A DNA stretch of 64,000 bases, from NCBI GenBank assembly GCA_964425915.1, contig CAYROO010000001.1:434001-498000 (forward strand), written 5' to 3'. How positions within the stretch are numbered: the first letter of the stretch is position 1; every line of letters starts with the position of its first letter. Below the pieces are notes generated by a model. That model was not told the origin of the DNA and made no database searches. It saw only the letters and a list, made by a program, of their open reading frames with translations. Of the stretch, positions 51,571 through 60,729 are shown in pieces. A program made the position numbers and the translations under genes. Origin of the DNA: Polycyclovorans sp964425915 (GTDB lineage: Bacteria > Pseudomonadota > Gammaproteobacteria > Nevskiales > Nevskiaceae).

Positions 51571-52794
51571 ATGGCAACTGCCGCCGCCGCCGTGAAGGAG
51601 TACCCCTTCAAGTGGGAAGGGGTGGACAAGAAGGGCAATCGCATCAAGGGCCAGTCGATTGGCCCCAATGCAGACTTCATCAAGCTGGCCCTGCGCAAGC
51701 AGGGGATCAACCCCATTGCCGTGCGCAAGGCCTCCACCCTGTTCGCCAAGGGCAAGGGCACCATCGAGTCGGTCGACATCGCGGTGTTCAGTCGTCAGAT
51801 GGCGACCATGCTGGCCTCGGGCGTGCCGCTGGTGCAGGCCCTGGAAATCATCGGCCGCGGTCACGACAAGCCGGCAATGGGCGAGATGATCATGGGCATC
51901 AAGACCCAGATCGAAGGGGGCGCCTCGTTCGCCGAGGCGCTCTCGAAGTATCCGCTTTACTTCGATGACCTGTTCGTCAACCTGGTGGATGCCGGCGAGC
52001 GGTCAGGCGCGCTTGAGACGCTGCTCGACAAGATCGCCACCTATAAGGAGAAAACCGAGGCGCTGAAGAAGAAGGTCAAGAAGGCGCTCACCTACCCCAT
52101 CGCGGTGCTGGTGGTGGCGTTCATCGTCACTGGCATCCTGTTGTACTTCGTGGTCCCACAGTTCCAGGACCTGTTCCAGGGCTTCGGCGCCGATTTGCCA
52201 GCCTTCACCATGATGGTGATCAACCTGTCGAAATGGATGCAGGCCAACGGCATCACCCTGGTGATCGCCATAGTCGCCGGGATCTTCGGCTTCATCGCCC
52301 TGAAGAAGCGGTCTGCCCGGTTCCGCCGCATCCTGGACCGGGTCTCGCTGAAGATTCCCATCGTCGGTGACATCCTGCACAAGTCGGCCGTCGCCCGCTT
52401 CGCCCGTACGCTGTCCACCATGTTCGCCGCTGGGGTACCGCTGGTGGAGGCCATGGAGTCGGTGGCCAAGGCGGCCGGCAACGTGGTGTACACCGAGGCC
52501 ATCCTGATGATGCGCGACCAGGTCGCCACCGGCCAGCAGCTGCAGCTGACCATGGAGCAGTCGGGCATGTTCCCCAACATGGCGACGCAGATGGTGGCCA
52601 TCGGTGAGGAATCCGGCTCGCTCGACGCCATGTGCGCCAAGGTGGCGGACTTCTATGAAGCAGAGGTCGACAACTTGGTCGACAGCCTGACCGCGCTGAT
52701 GGAGCCTTTCATCATGTCGGTGCTGGGCGTGCTGGTCGGCGGCCTGGTGGTGGCGATGTACCTGCCGATCTTCAAGATGGGTCAGGCCATCTAA
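51571..52794 (+). CDS. pilC: Type IV pilus inner-membrane platform protein PilC
   Basis: 407 residues, the polytopic platform on which PilB acts. Two GspF domains are visible: the first around FSRQMATMLASGVPLVQALE, the second around FARTLSTMFAAGVPLVEAME. Three transmembrane segments occur (YPIAVLVVAFIVTGILLYFV; TLVIAIVAGIFGFIALKK; FIMSVLGVLVGGLVVAMYL). It ends ...LPIFKMGQAI, typical of PilC. It lies 55 bp after pilB and 13 bp before pilD. Confidence 0.97.
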   Translation: MATAAAAVKEYPFKWEGVDKKGNRIKGQSIGPNADFIKLALRKQGINPIAVRKASTLFAKGKGTIESVDIAVFSRQMATMLASGVPLVQALEIIGRGHDKPAMGEMIMGIKTQIEGGASFAEALSKYPLYFDDLFVNLVDAGERSGALETLLDKIATYKEKTEALKKKVKKALTYPIAVLVVAFIVTGILLYFVVPQFQDLFQGFGADLPAFTMMVINLSKWMQANGITLVIAIVAGIFGFIALKKRSARFRRILDRVSLKIPIVGDILHKSAVARFARTLSTMFAAGVPLVEAMESVAKAAGNVVYTEAILMMRDQVATGQQLQLTMEQSGMFPNMATQMVAIGEESGSLDAMCAKVADFYEAEVDNLVDSLTALMEPFIMSVLGVLVGGLVVAMYLPIFKMGQAI

Positions 52795-52807
52795 TTTCGA
52801 GGCCGTC

Positions 52808-53674
52808 ATGCCGCTGATCGACCTATTGGCCGCTCACCCCGGCCTGCTCGTTGCGCTCACCCTGATGCTCGGCCTGCTGGTCGGCAGCTTTCTCAACGTG
52901 GTGTCACTGCGGCTGCCGGCGATGATGGAGCGGGACTGGCGGATGGAGGCCCGCAGCGTGCTGTCGCTAGCGGAAGCCGACGAGCCGCGGCTGTCGCTGA
53001 CCTACCCGCCATCGACCTGTCCGCAGTGCCAGGCACGCATCCGCCCCTGGCACAACATTCCGGTGCTGGGCTGGCTCTGGTTGCGTGGCCGCTGTGTCGA
53101 CTGCAAGGCCCCCATCTCGCCGCAATATCCGCTGGTGGAGCTCGCCTGTGGCCTGCTGTCCGCAGCTTGTGCCTGGCACTTTGGCTGGGGACCTCAGCTG
53201 GCGGCAGCACTGCTGCTGACCTGGGCCCTGCTGGTGCTGGCCATCATTGATGCCCGCACCACCCTGTTGCCGGACAGCATCACCCTGCCCCTGTTGTGGG
53301 CGGGCCTGCTGCTGGCCCTGGTGCCAGTGATGGTCCCCCTGCGCGATGCGGTGATCGGCGCGGCCGTAGGCTACCTCAGCCTGTGGTTGGTGTTCTGGGG
53401 CTTCAAGCTGCTGACCGGCAAGGAAGGCATGGGTTACGGCGACTTCAAGCTGTTTGCCGCCCTCGGCGCCTGGCTGGGCTGGCAGCAGCTTTTGCTGGTG
53501 ATCCTGCTGTCCTCGGTCGTTGGTGCGGTGGTGGGCGTGGGGCTGATCGTGGCCCGCAACCGAGGCCGGGACCTGCAACTGCCGTTCGGCCCCTATCTGG
53601 CAGCCGCGGGCTGGATCGCATTGATCTGGGGCGATGCCATTACCGCGGCCTATCTGCGCAGCGTGGGCCTGTGA
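52808..53674 (+). CDS. pilD: Prepilin peptidase / N-methyltransferase PilD
   Basis: 288-residue inner-membrane aspartyl protease that cleaves and methylates type IV prepilins and type II pseudopilins. The cytosolic zinc loop has Cys71/Cys74 (CPQCQARIRPWHNIP) and Cys96/Cys99 (GRCVDCKAPIS). The catalytic aspartates lie in LAIIDARTTLLPDSITLP and in GMGYGDFKLFAALGAWLGW. About eight membrane helices. The stop overlaps the coaE GTG (GTGA), so the two are coupled. Confidence 0.97.
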   Translation: MPLIDLLAAHPGLLVALTLMLGLLVGSFLNVVSLRLPAMMERDWRMEARSVLSLAEADEPRLSLTYPPSTCPQCQARIRPWHNIPVLGWLWLRGRCVDCKAPISPQYPLVELACGLLSAACAWHFGWGPQLAAALLLTWALLVLAIIDARTTLLPDSITLPLLWAGLLLALVPVMVPLRDAVIGAAVGYLSLWLVFWGFKLLTGKEGMGYGDFKLFAALGAWLGWQQLLLVILLSSVVGAVVGVGLIVARNRGRDLQLPFGPYLAAAGWIALIWGDAITAAYLRSVGL

Positions 53675-54288
53675 GCGTGCTGACGCTGGGCCTGACCGGC
53701 GGCATCGCCAGTGGCAAGTCGCTGGTGGAAGCGCTACTGCGCGAGTGGGGGGTGCCGGTACTGGATGCCGACCAGGTGTCGCGCGAGGTGGTGGCTCCGG
53801 GGCAGCCCGCGCTCGCCGCCATCGCCGAGCGATTTGGCGCGGACATGCTGCAGGCCGATGGCAGCCTCGACCGCCGCCGCATGCGCGCCAAGGTGTTTGC
53901 CGATCCGGCGCAGCGAAAGCGACTGGAAGACCTACTGCATCCGCTGATCGGCGAGCGCCTGCTGGCCTGGCGTGACGCGCAGACTGCGGACTACTGTGTG
54001 CTGTCCGTCGCCATCCTGCTGGAAAGCCGCTTCAGATCGCTGGTCGACCGCATTGTGGTGGTGGATGTGGCCCCCGCAGTGCAGGTCAGCCGACTGATCG
54101 CGCGCGACGGCATCGATGAAACCCTGGCCCACCAGATGCTGGCGGCGCAGACCAGCCGCGAAGCCCGTCTCGCGGCCGCCGATGACATCATCGACAACAG
54201 CGGCAGCCCGGACCAGACCCAGGCGCAGCTGAAAATGCTGCACCTTGCATGGCTGCGGGCCGGCCAGGCACGTCGTGCCCTCGTTTGA
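53671..54288 (+). CDS. coaE: Dephospho-CoA kinase
   Basis: 205-residue cytosolic enzyme phosphorylating dephospho-CoA, the last step of coenzyme A synthesis. The GTG start at 53671 overlaps the pilD stop. The P-loop is GLTGGIASGKS at residues 7-17, followed by PVLDADQVSREVV. The lid region LSVAILLESRFRSLVDRIVV and SRLIARDGIDETLAHQMLAA are family-typical. The coaE-zapD-yacG order matches many gammaproteobacteria. Confidence 0.97.
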   Translation: MSVLTLGLTGGIASGKSLVEALLREWGVPVLDADQVSREVVAPGQPALAAIAERFGADMLQADGSLDRRRMRAKVFADPAQRKRLEDLLHPLIGERLLAWRDAQTADYCVLSVAILLESRFRSLVDRIVVVDVAPAVQVSRLIARDGIDETLAHQMLAAQTSREARLAAADDIIDNSGSPDQTQAQLKMLHLAWLRAGQARRALV

Positions 54289-54341
54289 AATGAACTGCGA
54301 CACACTTCACAATCGGCCGGCACTCCATCCGCCGGGTACGT

Positions 54342-55118
54342 GTGTCTGTTGCCGAAACCCCTGTCGTCTTTGAACAACCGCTCACGGAACGTGTGCGGGT
54401 GTTCCTGCGCCTGGAGTTCCTGTTCGGCCAGTATCGTCATCACCGCCGTGATGAATCCGAATACGGGGCCCGTGCCACCCTGCACGTGCTGCTGGACATT
54501 CTGTCGGTGCTGTCGCGCTCCGATCTGAAGAACGACATCCTTAAGGAATTGACCGAGCAGCACGCTGCGCTGACCCGCCTTTCACAGCGGCCGGGCATCG
54601 ACCCCGACTCGCTGCAGAACGTATTGAGTGAGCTCACCGACGCCGTCAACGGCATGCAGCAGCTGGCCACGCAGTTTGCCGGCAACCTGCTGCGCGAGAA
54701 TGATTTCCTGACCACGGTGGCGAACCGCTACGGGATCCCCGGCGGCACCTGTGGCTTCGACTTGCCGACCCTGCACTACTGGCTCTCACAAGCACGCAAG
54801 GGGCTGGAGCGCGATCTTGACGCCTGGTCCGCGGACATGCGCCCCTTCGAGCGTGCCATCCTGCTCTACCTACGCCTGTTGCGGGAAAGCCGCGAGCCGC
54901 AATCGGTGGTGGCGCAGCGTGGCATGCATATCCACAACCCGGCCGGTGTCTGTCATCTGCTGCGCGTCCACGTGCCACGCAGTGCCTCGGCCTATCCCGA
55001 GATCAGTGCCAGCCGGCATCGGTTCAGCATCCGCTTCATGAGCGCGCGGGATATCAACGCTCGTAGCCAGCAGATCATGACGGATATCCCCTTCGATATG
55101 CAGTGCTGCGCGCTGTAA
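54342..55118 (+). CDS. zapD: Cell division protein ZapD
   Basis: 258 residues (DUF1342), a cytosolic protein that cross-links FtsZ filaments at midcell. GTG start. The N-terminal helical part reads VFEQPLTERVRVFLRLEFLF; the beta domain near the C-terminus includes RFMSARDINARSQQIMTDIP. Length agrees with E. coli ZapD (247). Its TAA stop overlaps the yacG ATG. ftsZ is at the end of this same window. Confidence 0.95.
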   Translation: MSVAETPVVFEQPLTERVRVFLRLEFLFGQYRHHRRDESEYGARATLHVLLDILSVLSRSDLKNDILKELTEQHAALTRLSQRPGIDPDSLQNVLSELTDAVNGMQQLATQFAGNLLRENDFLTTVANRYGIPGGTCGFDLPTLHYWLSQARKGLERDLDAWSADMRPFERAILLYLRLLRESREPQSVVAQRGMHIHNPAGVCHLLRVHVPRSASAYPEISASRHRFSIRFMSARDINARSQQIMTDIPFDMQCCAL

Positions 55119-55321
55119 TGGATGGGCAGCTCACCCGCATCGGCCGCTGCCCCCAATGCAGCAAGGCCAGCAGACTCGATACGCAAAACCGCTGGCGCCC
55201 CTTCTGCAGCGAGCGCTGCAAGATGATTGACCTCGGTGAATGGTTCGCCGAGCGCCATGTGGTGCCCGGCGATCCGGTGGACCCGATGGCATCGCAGGGG
55301 GCGCCTGAGCGCGCGGAGTGA
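55118..55321 (+). CDS. yacG: DNA gyrase inhibitor YacG (zinc-ribbon protein)
   Basis: 67 residues. The start at 55118 overlaps the zapD stop (TAATG). The zinc ribbon is formed by GRCPQCSK and PFCSERCKMIDLGEWF, the exact YacG pattern. E. coli YacG binds GyrB and blocks DNA binding. The acidic C-terminal tail is shorter than in some homologues but the ribbon is complete. Confidence 0.95.
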   Translation: MDGQLTRIGRCPQCSKASRLDTQNRWRPFCSERCKMIDLGEWFAERHVVPGDPVDPMASQGAPERAE

Positions 55322-55379
55322 GGGATGGGGGGGCGTCGCTGCCAGACCGGCGATGCCTCCAGGGGGGCGCGGGGTGCGG

Positions 55380-55452
55380 CGATTCAGGACCGTCGCTGGA
55401 CAGGACGTCCAGCGCCGAGCGATCCATGGACGGACTCGAGCGCGTCCTGAAT
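55380..55452. repeat. Nested inverted-repeat element between convergent yacG and the mutT gene
   Basis: Outer arms ATTCAGGAC (55382-55390) and GTCCTGAAT (55444-55452); inside, a tight hairpin CGCTGGAC (55394-55401) / GTCCAGCG (55407-55414). The first 26 bp recur at 40966-40992. No T run follows, so it is not a standard terminator. The rest of 55322-55560 shows nothing. Confidence 0.6.
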
Positions 55453-55560
55453 GGCCGTAGCCCGAGGCCGCCGGCACGCTGTCCTGAGCCCTGAGTGAGG
55501 AGGTCGCGGTTGCCGTTACGCCGAACTCAGCACGCACCACTCAGCACTGACGCTTGACGC

Positions 55561-56529
55561 TCAAGGTGACCGAGGCCAGTAGGTCCGAATCCCGGCGATT
55601 CCCTGGGCCCCCGCGAGACGGGCGGCGGCGTGATCGCGTTCTGCCATGAGACCGCCGATGGCGTAAGTGGGCCGCCCTGCCAGGCGCGCCAGGCGGGTGA
55701 ACCCGCGCCATCCCAGCGGGGCGCTTTCAGCGTGTGAAGGGGTTGCGGCCACGTGGCCGACCACCACCGCGTCGGCCGCCACCCGAGCAGCGGTCTGCAG
55801 TTCGCGGTCGTCGTGCGCCGACACCAGCAACCAGCCGCCGGCCGCCGCGGGCCGGGACGGCAAGGCGGCAGCTGCCGCAGCCGACAGATGCAAGCCGACC
55901 CCTGGCGCGCCGGACATCGCCGCAAGGCGATCCAGCACCGGTTGCAGCCCGGCGGCCTGCATCTGCTGGCGCCAGGCCGGCGCTGCAGCGCAATAATCGG
56001 TGTCATTCCATTGCGGCTGCCGCAGACGCACCAAGCTACCCGGCGGGACCTGCGGCAGGGGCAACGCCGCCAAGCGGTTGGCGTCCATGCAGGGCGGGGT
56101 CCAGGCGTAGTGCGTCGGCAGGCGCAGGGCAGTCAGGATCGGGGCGACCGTCGGCAACTGCGGTTGCAGGTCCAGTAGATCGGCCACCGGTCGCCACGCC
56201 AGCGCCTGACCCTCGCGTCCCTGCGGACGGCCATCGGCGATTCGGCAACGAAAGGTCTGCAGCCGCACCCGACGATCGGAATAGCCATGCTCGAAATCAA
56301 TCAGGGGCTCGATCTCCGCAATCGTCACCCCGAGCTCTTCGTGCAACTCGCGGCGCAGCGCTGCCTGAGGTGCTTCGCCGGGTTCGATCTTGCCCCCGGG
56401 AAACTCCCAGTATCCGGCAGCGATCTTGCCCTCCGGGCGCTGTGCCATGAGCACCTCCCCGGCGCCATTGACCAGCACCCCACAGGCAACCGGAATCAAT
56501 GGCAGGGCAGGGTCGCCCGCCGCGCTCAC
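55561..56529 (-). CDS. mutT: Nudix hydrolase MutT fused to a thiamine-phosphate-synthase-like domain
   Basis: 322 residues. The GTG start at 56529 overlaps the argJ stop (GTGA). The N-terminal 130 residues are a MutT domain that clears 8-oxo-dGTP; the Nudix box reads GKIEPGEAPQAALRRELHEE followed by LGV. The C-terminal half (from about 145) is a TIM-barrel-like ThiE/TenI-type domain (GLHLSAAAAAALPSRPAAAG; TYAIGGLMAERDHAAARLAG). This fusion is common in gammaproteobacteria; the role of the second domain is not known. Confidence 0.93.
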   Translation of the reverse strand: MSAAGDPALPLIPVACGVLVNGAGEVLMAQRPEGKIAAGYWEFPGGKIEPGEAPQAALRRELHEELGVTIAEIEPLIDFEHGYSDRRVRLQTFRCRIADGRPQGREGQALAWRPVADLLDLQPQLPTVAPILTALRLPTHYAWTPPCMDANRLAALPLPQVPPGSLVRLRQPQWNDTDYCAAAPAWRQQMQAAGLQPVLDRLAAMSGAPGVGLHLSAAAAAALPSRPAAAGGWLLVSAHDDRELQTAARVAADAVVVGHVAATPSHAESAPLGWRGFTRLARLAGRPTYAIGGLMAERDHAAARLAGAQGIAGIRTYWPRSP

Positions 56530-57743
56530 GTCCGATACTCGGCGTTGATCTTGACGTAGTCGTAGGAGAAATCGCAGGTCCAGCACCGCACCGACGCCGC
56601 ACCGCGACCCAGCGCGATGCGAATGGTGTAAGCATTGCGGGCCAATACCGCCGCACCCTTGTCCTCCACGTAATCTGGATGCGGCTGACCGCCGACCAGC
56701 AAGGGCACCTCATCGAGTGACACATCCACCCGTGCCGGGTCGAGTCCGGGTACGCCGGCCTTGCCAATGGCCATGATCAGCCGCCCCCAGTTGGCGTCGC
56801 CGGCGAACAGGGCGGTCTTCACCAGTGGGGAATTGGCGACCGCCATCGCAACCTGCCGCGCCTCGTCGCGGTCAGCGGCAGCACCCACCTCAAGGGTGAC
56901 GAAGCGGGTGGCGCCTTCTCCGTCCCGGGCGATGGCCTGCGCGAGCTGCTCGCAGACCTCGCGCATGGCCGCTTCCACCGCCTCGAAGTCAGCCGTGCCC
57001 GGCGCCAGTGGGGCGCCGACCTTGCCGGTGGCACAGACCACAAAGCTGTCATTGGTGGAGGTATCGCCGTCGATGGTGACGCAGTTGAAACTGCTGTCAG
57101 CCAATGAGCGCGCCAGTGCTGGCATGGCCTCGGGCGCAATCGCGGCATCGGTGGCCACGTAGGCCAGCAGTGTGGCCATATTGGGGTAGATCATGCCGAC
57201 CCCCTTGGCGATGCCGGTCACGGTCACCCGGCCAGCCGCGGTCTCCACCTGCCGGGACACGCCCTTGGCGATGGTGTCGGTGGTCATGATGGCCTCTGCG
57301 GCGGCGTTCCAGCCCGCAGCCCGTGCCTGCGCCAGAGCTTCGGGGATGGCCGCCTGCATGCGTGCCACCGGCAGCCGCACCCCAATCACGCCGGTCGAGA
57401 AGGGCAGCACCGATTCCGCCGGCACACCCAGCGCTTCGGCCACCGCGGCCGTCGTCTGCCGGGCGTCGTCAAGGCCGCCATTGCCGGTGGCAGCATTAGC
57501 GTTGCCACTGTTGATGAGCAGGGCGCGGATGGCCCCGCTGTGCGCCAGGCGCTGGCGGCAGAGTTGCACCGGCGCCGCGGCAAAGGCGTTTTGGGTAAAG
57601 ACAGCCGCCACCTGGGTGCCAGCATCCAGCGCCATCACCAGCAGATCCTTCCGACCGGCCTTCTTGATGGCAGCAGACGCGGTGCCCAGGCGGATGCCGG
57701 CCACCGGCAACAGGGCCTCAGGGGGACTCAGATCGACAGCCAT
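56526..57743 (-). CDS. argJ: Glutamate N-acetyltransferase / amino-acid acetyltransferase ArgJ
   Basis: 405-residue arginine-biosynthesis enzyme that moves the acetyl group from N-acetylornithine to glutamate. It is a self-cleaving Ntn-type enzyme: the cut site is before the Thr in YPNMATLLAYVATDAA, here preceded by KGVGMI. Also conserved are INSGNANAATGNGG and TIDGDTSTNDSFVV. The C-terminus ends KINAEYRT. A GAGGAA ribosome site precedes the ATG. Whether it is mono- or bifunctional cannot be read from sequence. Confidence 0.97.
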   Translation of the reverse strand: MAVDLSPPEALLPVAGIRLGTASAAIKKAGRKDLLVMALDAGTQVAAVFTQNAFAAAPVQLCRQRLAHSGAIRALLINSGNANAATGNGGLDDARQTTAAVAEALGVPAESVLPFSTGVIGVRLPVARMQAAIPEALAQARAAGWNAAAEAIMTTDTIAKGVSRQVETAAGRVTVTGIAKGVGMIYPNMATLLAYVATDAAIAPEAMPALARSLADSSFNCVTIDGDTSTNDSFVVCATGKVGAPLAPGTADFEAVEAAMREVCEQLAQAIARDGEGATRFVTLEVGAAADRDEARQVAMAVANSPLVKTALFAGDANWGRLIMAIGKAGVPGLDPARVDVSLDEVPLLVGGQPHPDYVEDKGAAVLARNAYTIRIALGRGAASVRCWTCDFSYDYVKINAEYRT

Positions 57744-57794
57744 GGGGTTCCTCGCGATGGGATCATTGGTCGATCCCGGGCGCGAAGCTTAGGC

Positions 57795-57820
57795 CAAAAC
57801 GGCGGCGCTGCGAACCGCCC
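57795..57820 (-). terminator. Candidate terminator between secA and argJ
   Basis: On the minus strand GGCGG...CCGCC forms a short stem followed by GTTTT, just after the secA stop. The stem is only five to six pairs and the T run short. Confidence 0.4.
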
Positions 57821-57826
57821 CTGAGG

Positions 57827-60598
57827 TCAGTTCAAGGCCCCGTGACACTGCTTGTACTTCTTGCCGCTGCCACAGGGACAGGGATCATTGCGGCCAACCT
57901 TGGGGTAGTCGCGTACCACGGTGGCCGGCCTTGCGGCTGGCGCCGGCGGCGGCGTCAGCGTGCGCGTGCCGCCCTCTGGCGCGCCCGGGGCAATGCCGTC
58001 ACCCACCGGTCCGGCCGCCGCGTCGGGGGCTTCGGCGTGCTGCATCTGCATGCGGCGCTCCAGCGCCGCAGCCGCCTCACGGCGCCGGGCCTCCACCGCT
58101 TCCACTTCGGCCTCGGTCTGGATCCGTACCCGCGAAAGGGTGGCGATGACGTCGTGCTTGAAGCGCGCCAGCATGTCATTGAACATGGTGAAGGCTTCGC
58201 GCTTGTATTCCTGCTTCGGGTCCTTCTGGGCATAACCACGAAGGTGGATCCCCATACGCAGGTAGTCCATGGCAGCAAGGTGCTCACGCCAGAGCTGATC
58301 GAGCACCTGCAGCATGATGGCCTTCTCGAAATGCTCCAGCACCGGTGCGCCGACCTGGGTTTTCTTGTCCGCGTAAGCGGTGGCAACCTGCTCCCGCAGC
58401 CGCTTTCGCAAGGCAGTCTCGCTGAGCTTGTCCTCGGCCTCCAACCACTGCGCGATCGGTGCCTCCAGGTCGAATTCCTTCTTGAGTGCTGCCTCAAGCC
58501 CCTCGATATCCCACATCGACTCCACCGACTGCGGCGGAATGTGGGCATCAATCAAGGCGTTGACGACATCGGGGCGAATGGCGTCAACCATGTCGGTGAC
58601 CCGCTCTGACGCCATCAGCTGATCGCGCAGCTCGTAGACGGCCTTGCGCTGGTCGTTGGCGACGTTGTCGTATTCGAGCAGGTTTTTGCGGATATCGAAG
58701 TTGTGGCTCTCGACCTTGCGCTGGGCCGTCTCGATGGCGCGGGTGACCCAACGGTGTTCGATGGCTTCGCCTTCCTCCAGCCCGAGGTTCTGCAGCATCG
58801 CCCGCATCCGCGGCGGCGTGAAGATCCGCATGAGGGTGTCGTCCAGCGACAGATAGAACCGGGTGGCGCCCGGATCCCCCTGGCGACCGGAACGACCGCG
58901 CAGCTGGTTGTCGATGCGGCGGCTCTCATGGCGCTCGGAGCCAATCACGCGAAGCCCGCCGGCCGCCAGCACCTCGTCATGGCGCTGCTGCCACGCTTCA
59001 CGGGTACGCGCGCGCGCCGCGCTGTCGTCTTCAGGCAGGGTGGCCAATTCGGCCTCCAGCGAGCCACCGAGCACAATATCGGTGCCGCGGCCCGCCATAT
59101 TGGTGGCGATGGTGACGGCGCCGGCACGGCCGGCCTGGGCGATGATTTCGGCTTCGCGCTCGTGCTGCTTGGCATTGAGCACTTCGTGCTTGATGCCCTG
59201 CTGGGTCAGCAGGCCCGACAACAGCTCGGAGGTCTCGATGCTGGCGGTGCCGACCAGTACCGGCTGCCCTTTACCATTGGCCTCGACGATGTCCTTGATG
59301 ACCGCGTTGAACTTGTCCTTGGCGTTCAGGAAGACCTGATCGCCAAGGTCCTTCCGCTGCATCGGACGGTTGGTGGGAATCACCACCACTTCCAGGTTGT
59401 AGATGCTCTGGAACTCGAACGCCTCGGTATCGGCGGTGCCGGTCATGCCGGCGAGCTTTTTGTACAGACGGAAATAGTTCTGGAAGGTGATGCTCGCCAG
59501 CGTCTGGTTTTCCTGCTGGACATTGACGCCTTCCTTGGCCTCCACCGCCTGATGCAAGCCGTCGGACCAGCGGCGGCCCGACATCATGCGCCCGGTGAAC
59601 TCGTCGATGATGACCACCTGCCCGCCACGAACGATGTACTCGACGTCCCGCCGGTACAGATGGTGGGCGCGCAGCAGTGCGTTGATGTGGTGCACCAGAA
59701 TGATGTGCGCGGGGTCGTAGAGGGTATCGTCCTCGCCCAGCAAGCCGTTATTGCGCAGCAGCGCCTCGACATGCTCCATGCCGGACTCGGAAAGGTGTAC
59801 CTGCTTGCCCTTTTCGTCGGCCCAGAAATCGCCCTCGCCGTCCTCTTCCTGCTGCCGCTTCAGCTGCGGAATGATGGCGTTGAGGCGCTTCCACAGCGCC
59901 GGATCGTCATCGGTGGGCCCGCTGATGATCAGGGGCGTGCGCGCCTCGTCAATGAGGATGGAGTCCACTTCGTCGACAATGGCAAAGTGCTGTCCGCGCT
60001 GCACCTTGTCCTTGAGCGAGAACGCCATGTTGTCGCGCAGGTAGTCGAATCCGAACTCGTTGTTGGTGCCGTAGGTGATATCGGCGGCGTAGGCTTCGCG
60101 CTTGTCGTCGGCCGACTGCCCGGAGACCACCACGCCCACCGACAGACCCAGGAACCGGTACAGCCGCCCCATCCATTCGCTGTCTCGGCGGGCCAGATAG
60201 TCGTTGACGGTGACCACGTGGACGCCCTTGCCTTCGAGCGCATTGAGGTAGACCGGCAGAGTGGCGACCAGGGTCTTACCCTCACCGGTCTTCATCTCGG
60301 CGATCTTGCCCTGGTGCAGCACGCTGCCGCCGATCAGCTGGACGTCGAAGTGGCGCATGCCGAGCGCGCGCTTGCCCGCCTCGCGAACGGTTGCAAAGGC
60401 TTCGGCCTGCAATTGGTCGAGGGTGGCGCCCTGCTGCAGACGCTCACGGAACTTGGCGGTCTGCGCGGTCAACTGCTCATCCGACATGGCTGCGATCGCC
60501 GCCTCATGTCGTGCGGCTTCATCAACGATACGGCTGAGACGCTTGATGAGACGGTTATTCCGGCTCCCGAAAACCCGGGCCAGCAGATTATTGAACAT
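57827..60598 (-). CDS. secA: Protein translocase subunit SecA
   Basis: 923-residue ATPase motor that pushes preproteins through SecYEG. Starts MFNNLLARVFGSRNNRLIKR. Walker A is in AEMKTGEGKTLVATLPVYLN; the DEAD-like motif is IVDEVDSILIDEARTPLIIS; NBD2 contains TNMAGRGTDIVLGGSLEAEL and RIDNQLRGRSGRQGDPGATR. The C-terminal linker is Ala/Pro-rich and closes with the zinc and SecB-binding tail NDPCPCGSGKKYKQCHGALN. Length is normal (E. coli 901). Confidence 0.98.
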   Translation of the reverse strand: MFNNLLARVFGSRNNRLIKRLSRIVDEAARHEAAIAAMSDEQLTAQTAKFRERLQQGATLDQLQAEAFATVREAGKRALGMRHFDVQLIGGSVLHQGKIAEMKTGEGKTLVATLPVYLNALEGKGVHVVTVNDYLARRDSEWMGRLYRFLGLSVGVVVSGQSADDKREAYAADITYGTNNEFGFDYLRDNMAFSLKDKVQRGQHFAIVDEVDSILIDEARTPLIISGPTDDDPALWKRLNAIIPQLKRQQEEDGEGDFWADEKGKQVHLSESGMEHVEALLRNNGLLGEDDTLYDPAHIILVHHINALLRAHHLYRRDVEYIVRGGQVVIIDEFTGRMMSGRRWSDGLHQAVEAKEGVNVQQENQTLASITFQNYFRLYKKLAGMTGTADTEAFEFQSIYNLEVVVIPTNRPMQRKDLGDQVFLNAKDKFNAVIKDIVEANGKGQPVLVGTASIETSELLSGLLTQQGIKHEVLNAKQHEREAEIIAQAGRAGAVTIATNMAGRGTDIVLGGSLEAELATLPEDDSAARARTREAWQQRHDEVLAAGGLRVIGSERHESRRIDNQLRGRSGRQGDPGATRFYLSLDDTLMRIFTPPRMRAMLQNLGLEEGEAIEHRWVTRAIETAQRKVESHNFDIRKNLLEYDNVANDQRKAVYELRDQLMASERVTDMVDAIRPDVVNALIDAHIPPQSVESMWDIEGLEAALKKEFDLEAPIAQWLEAEDKLSETALRKRLREQVATAYADKKTQVGAPVLEHFEKAIMLQVLDQLWREHLAAMDYLRMGIHLRGYAQKDPKQEYKREAFTMFNDMLARFKHDVIATLSRVRIQTEAEVEAVEARRREAAAALERRMQMQHAEAPDAAAGPVGDGIAPGAPEGGTRTLTPPPAPAARPATVVRDYPKVGRNDPCPCGSGKKYKQCHGALN

Positions 60599-60729
60599 GA
60601 GTCACTGTAAGGCTGGTGGTCAGCAGGCCCGAAGAGCCAGCTGTCAAAGGAGCTAGTATGCCCCAAGCCCGGGGCTGCCCGATGAAACGTGGGGGCACCC
60701 CGATGCCATTCAAGCCCGACGCGTCCGGC

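Noticed and set aside
49779..53674. Complete type IV pilus locus including pilin
   Set aside because: Only pilB, pilC and pilD are present; no short protein with a prepilin leader was found nearby.
58703..60610. 635-codon open frame opposite secA
   Set aside because: Antisense shadow; SecA motifs are complete on the minus strand.
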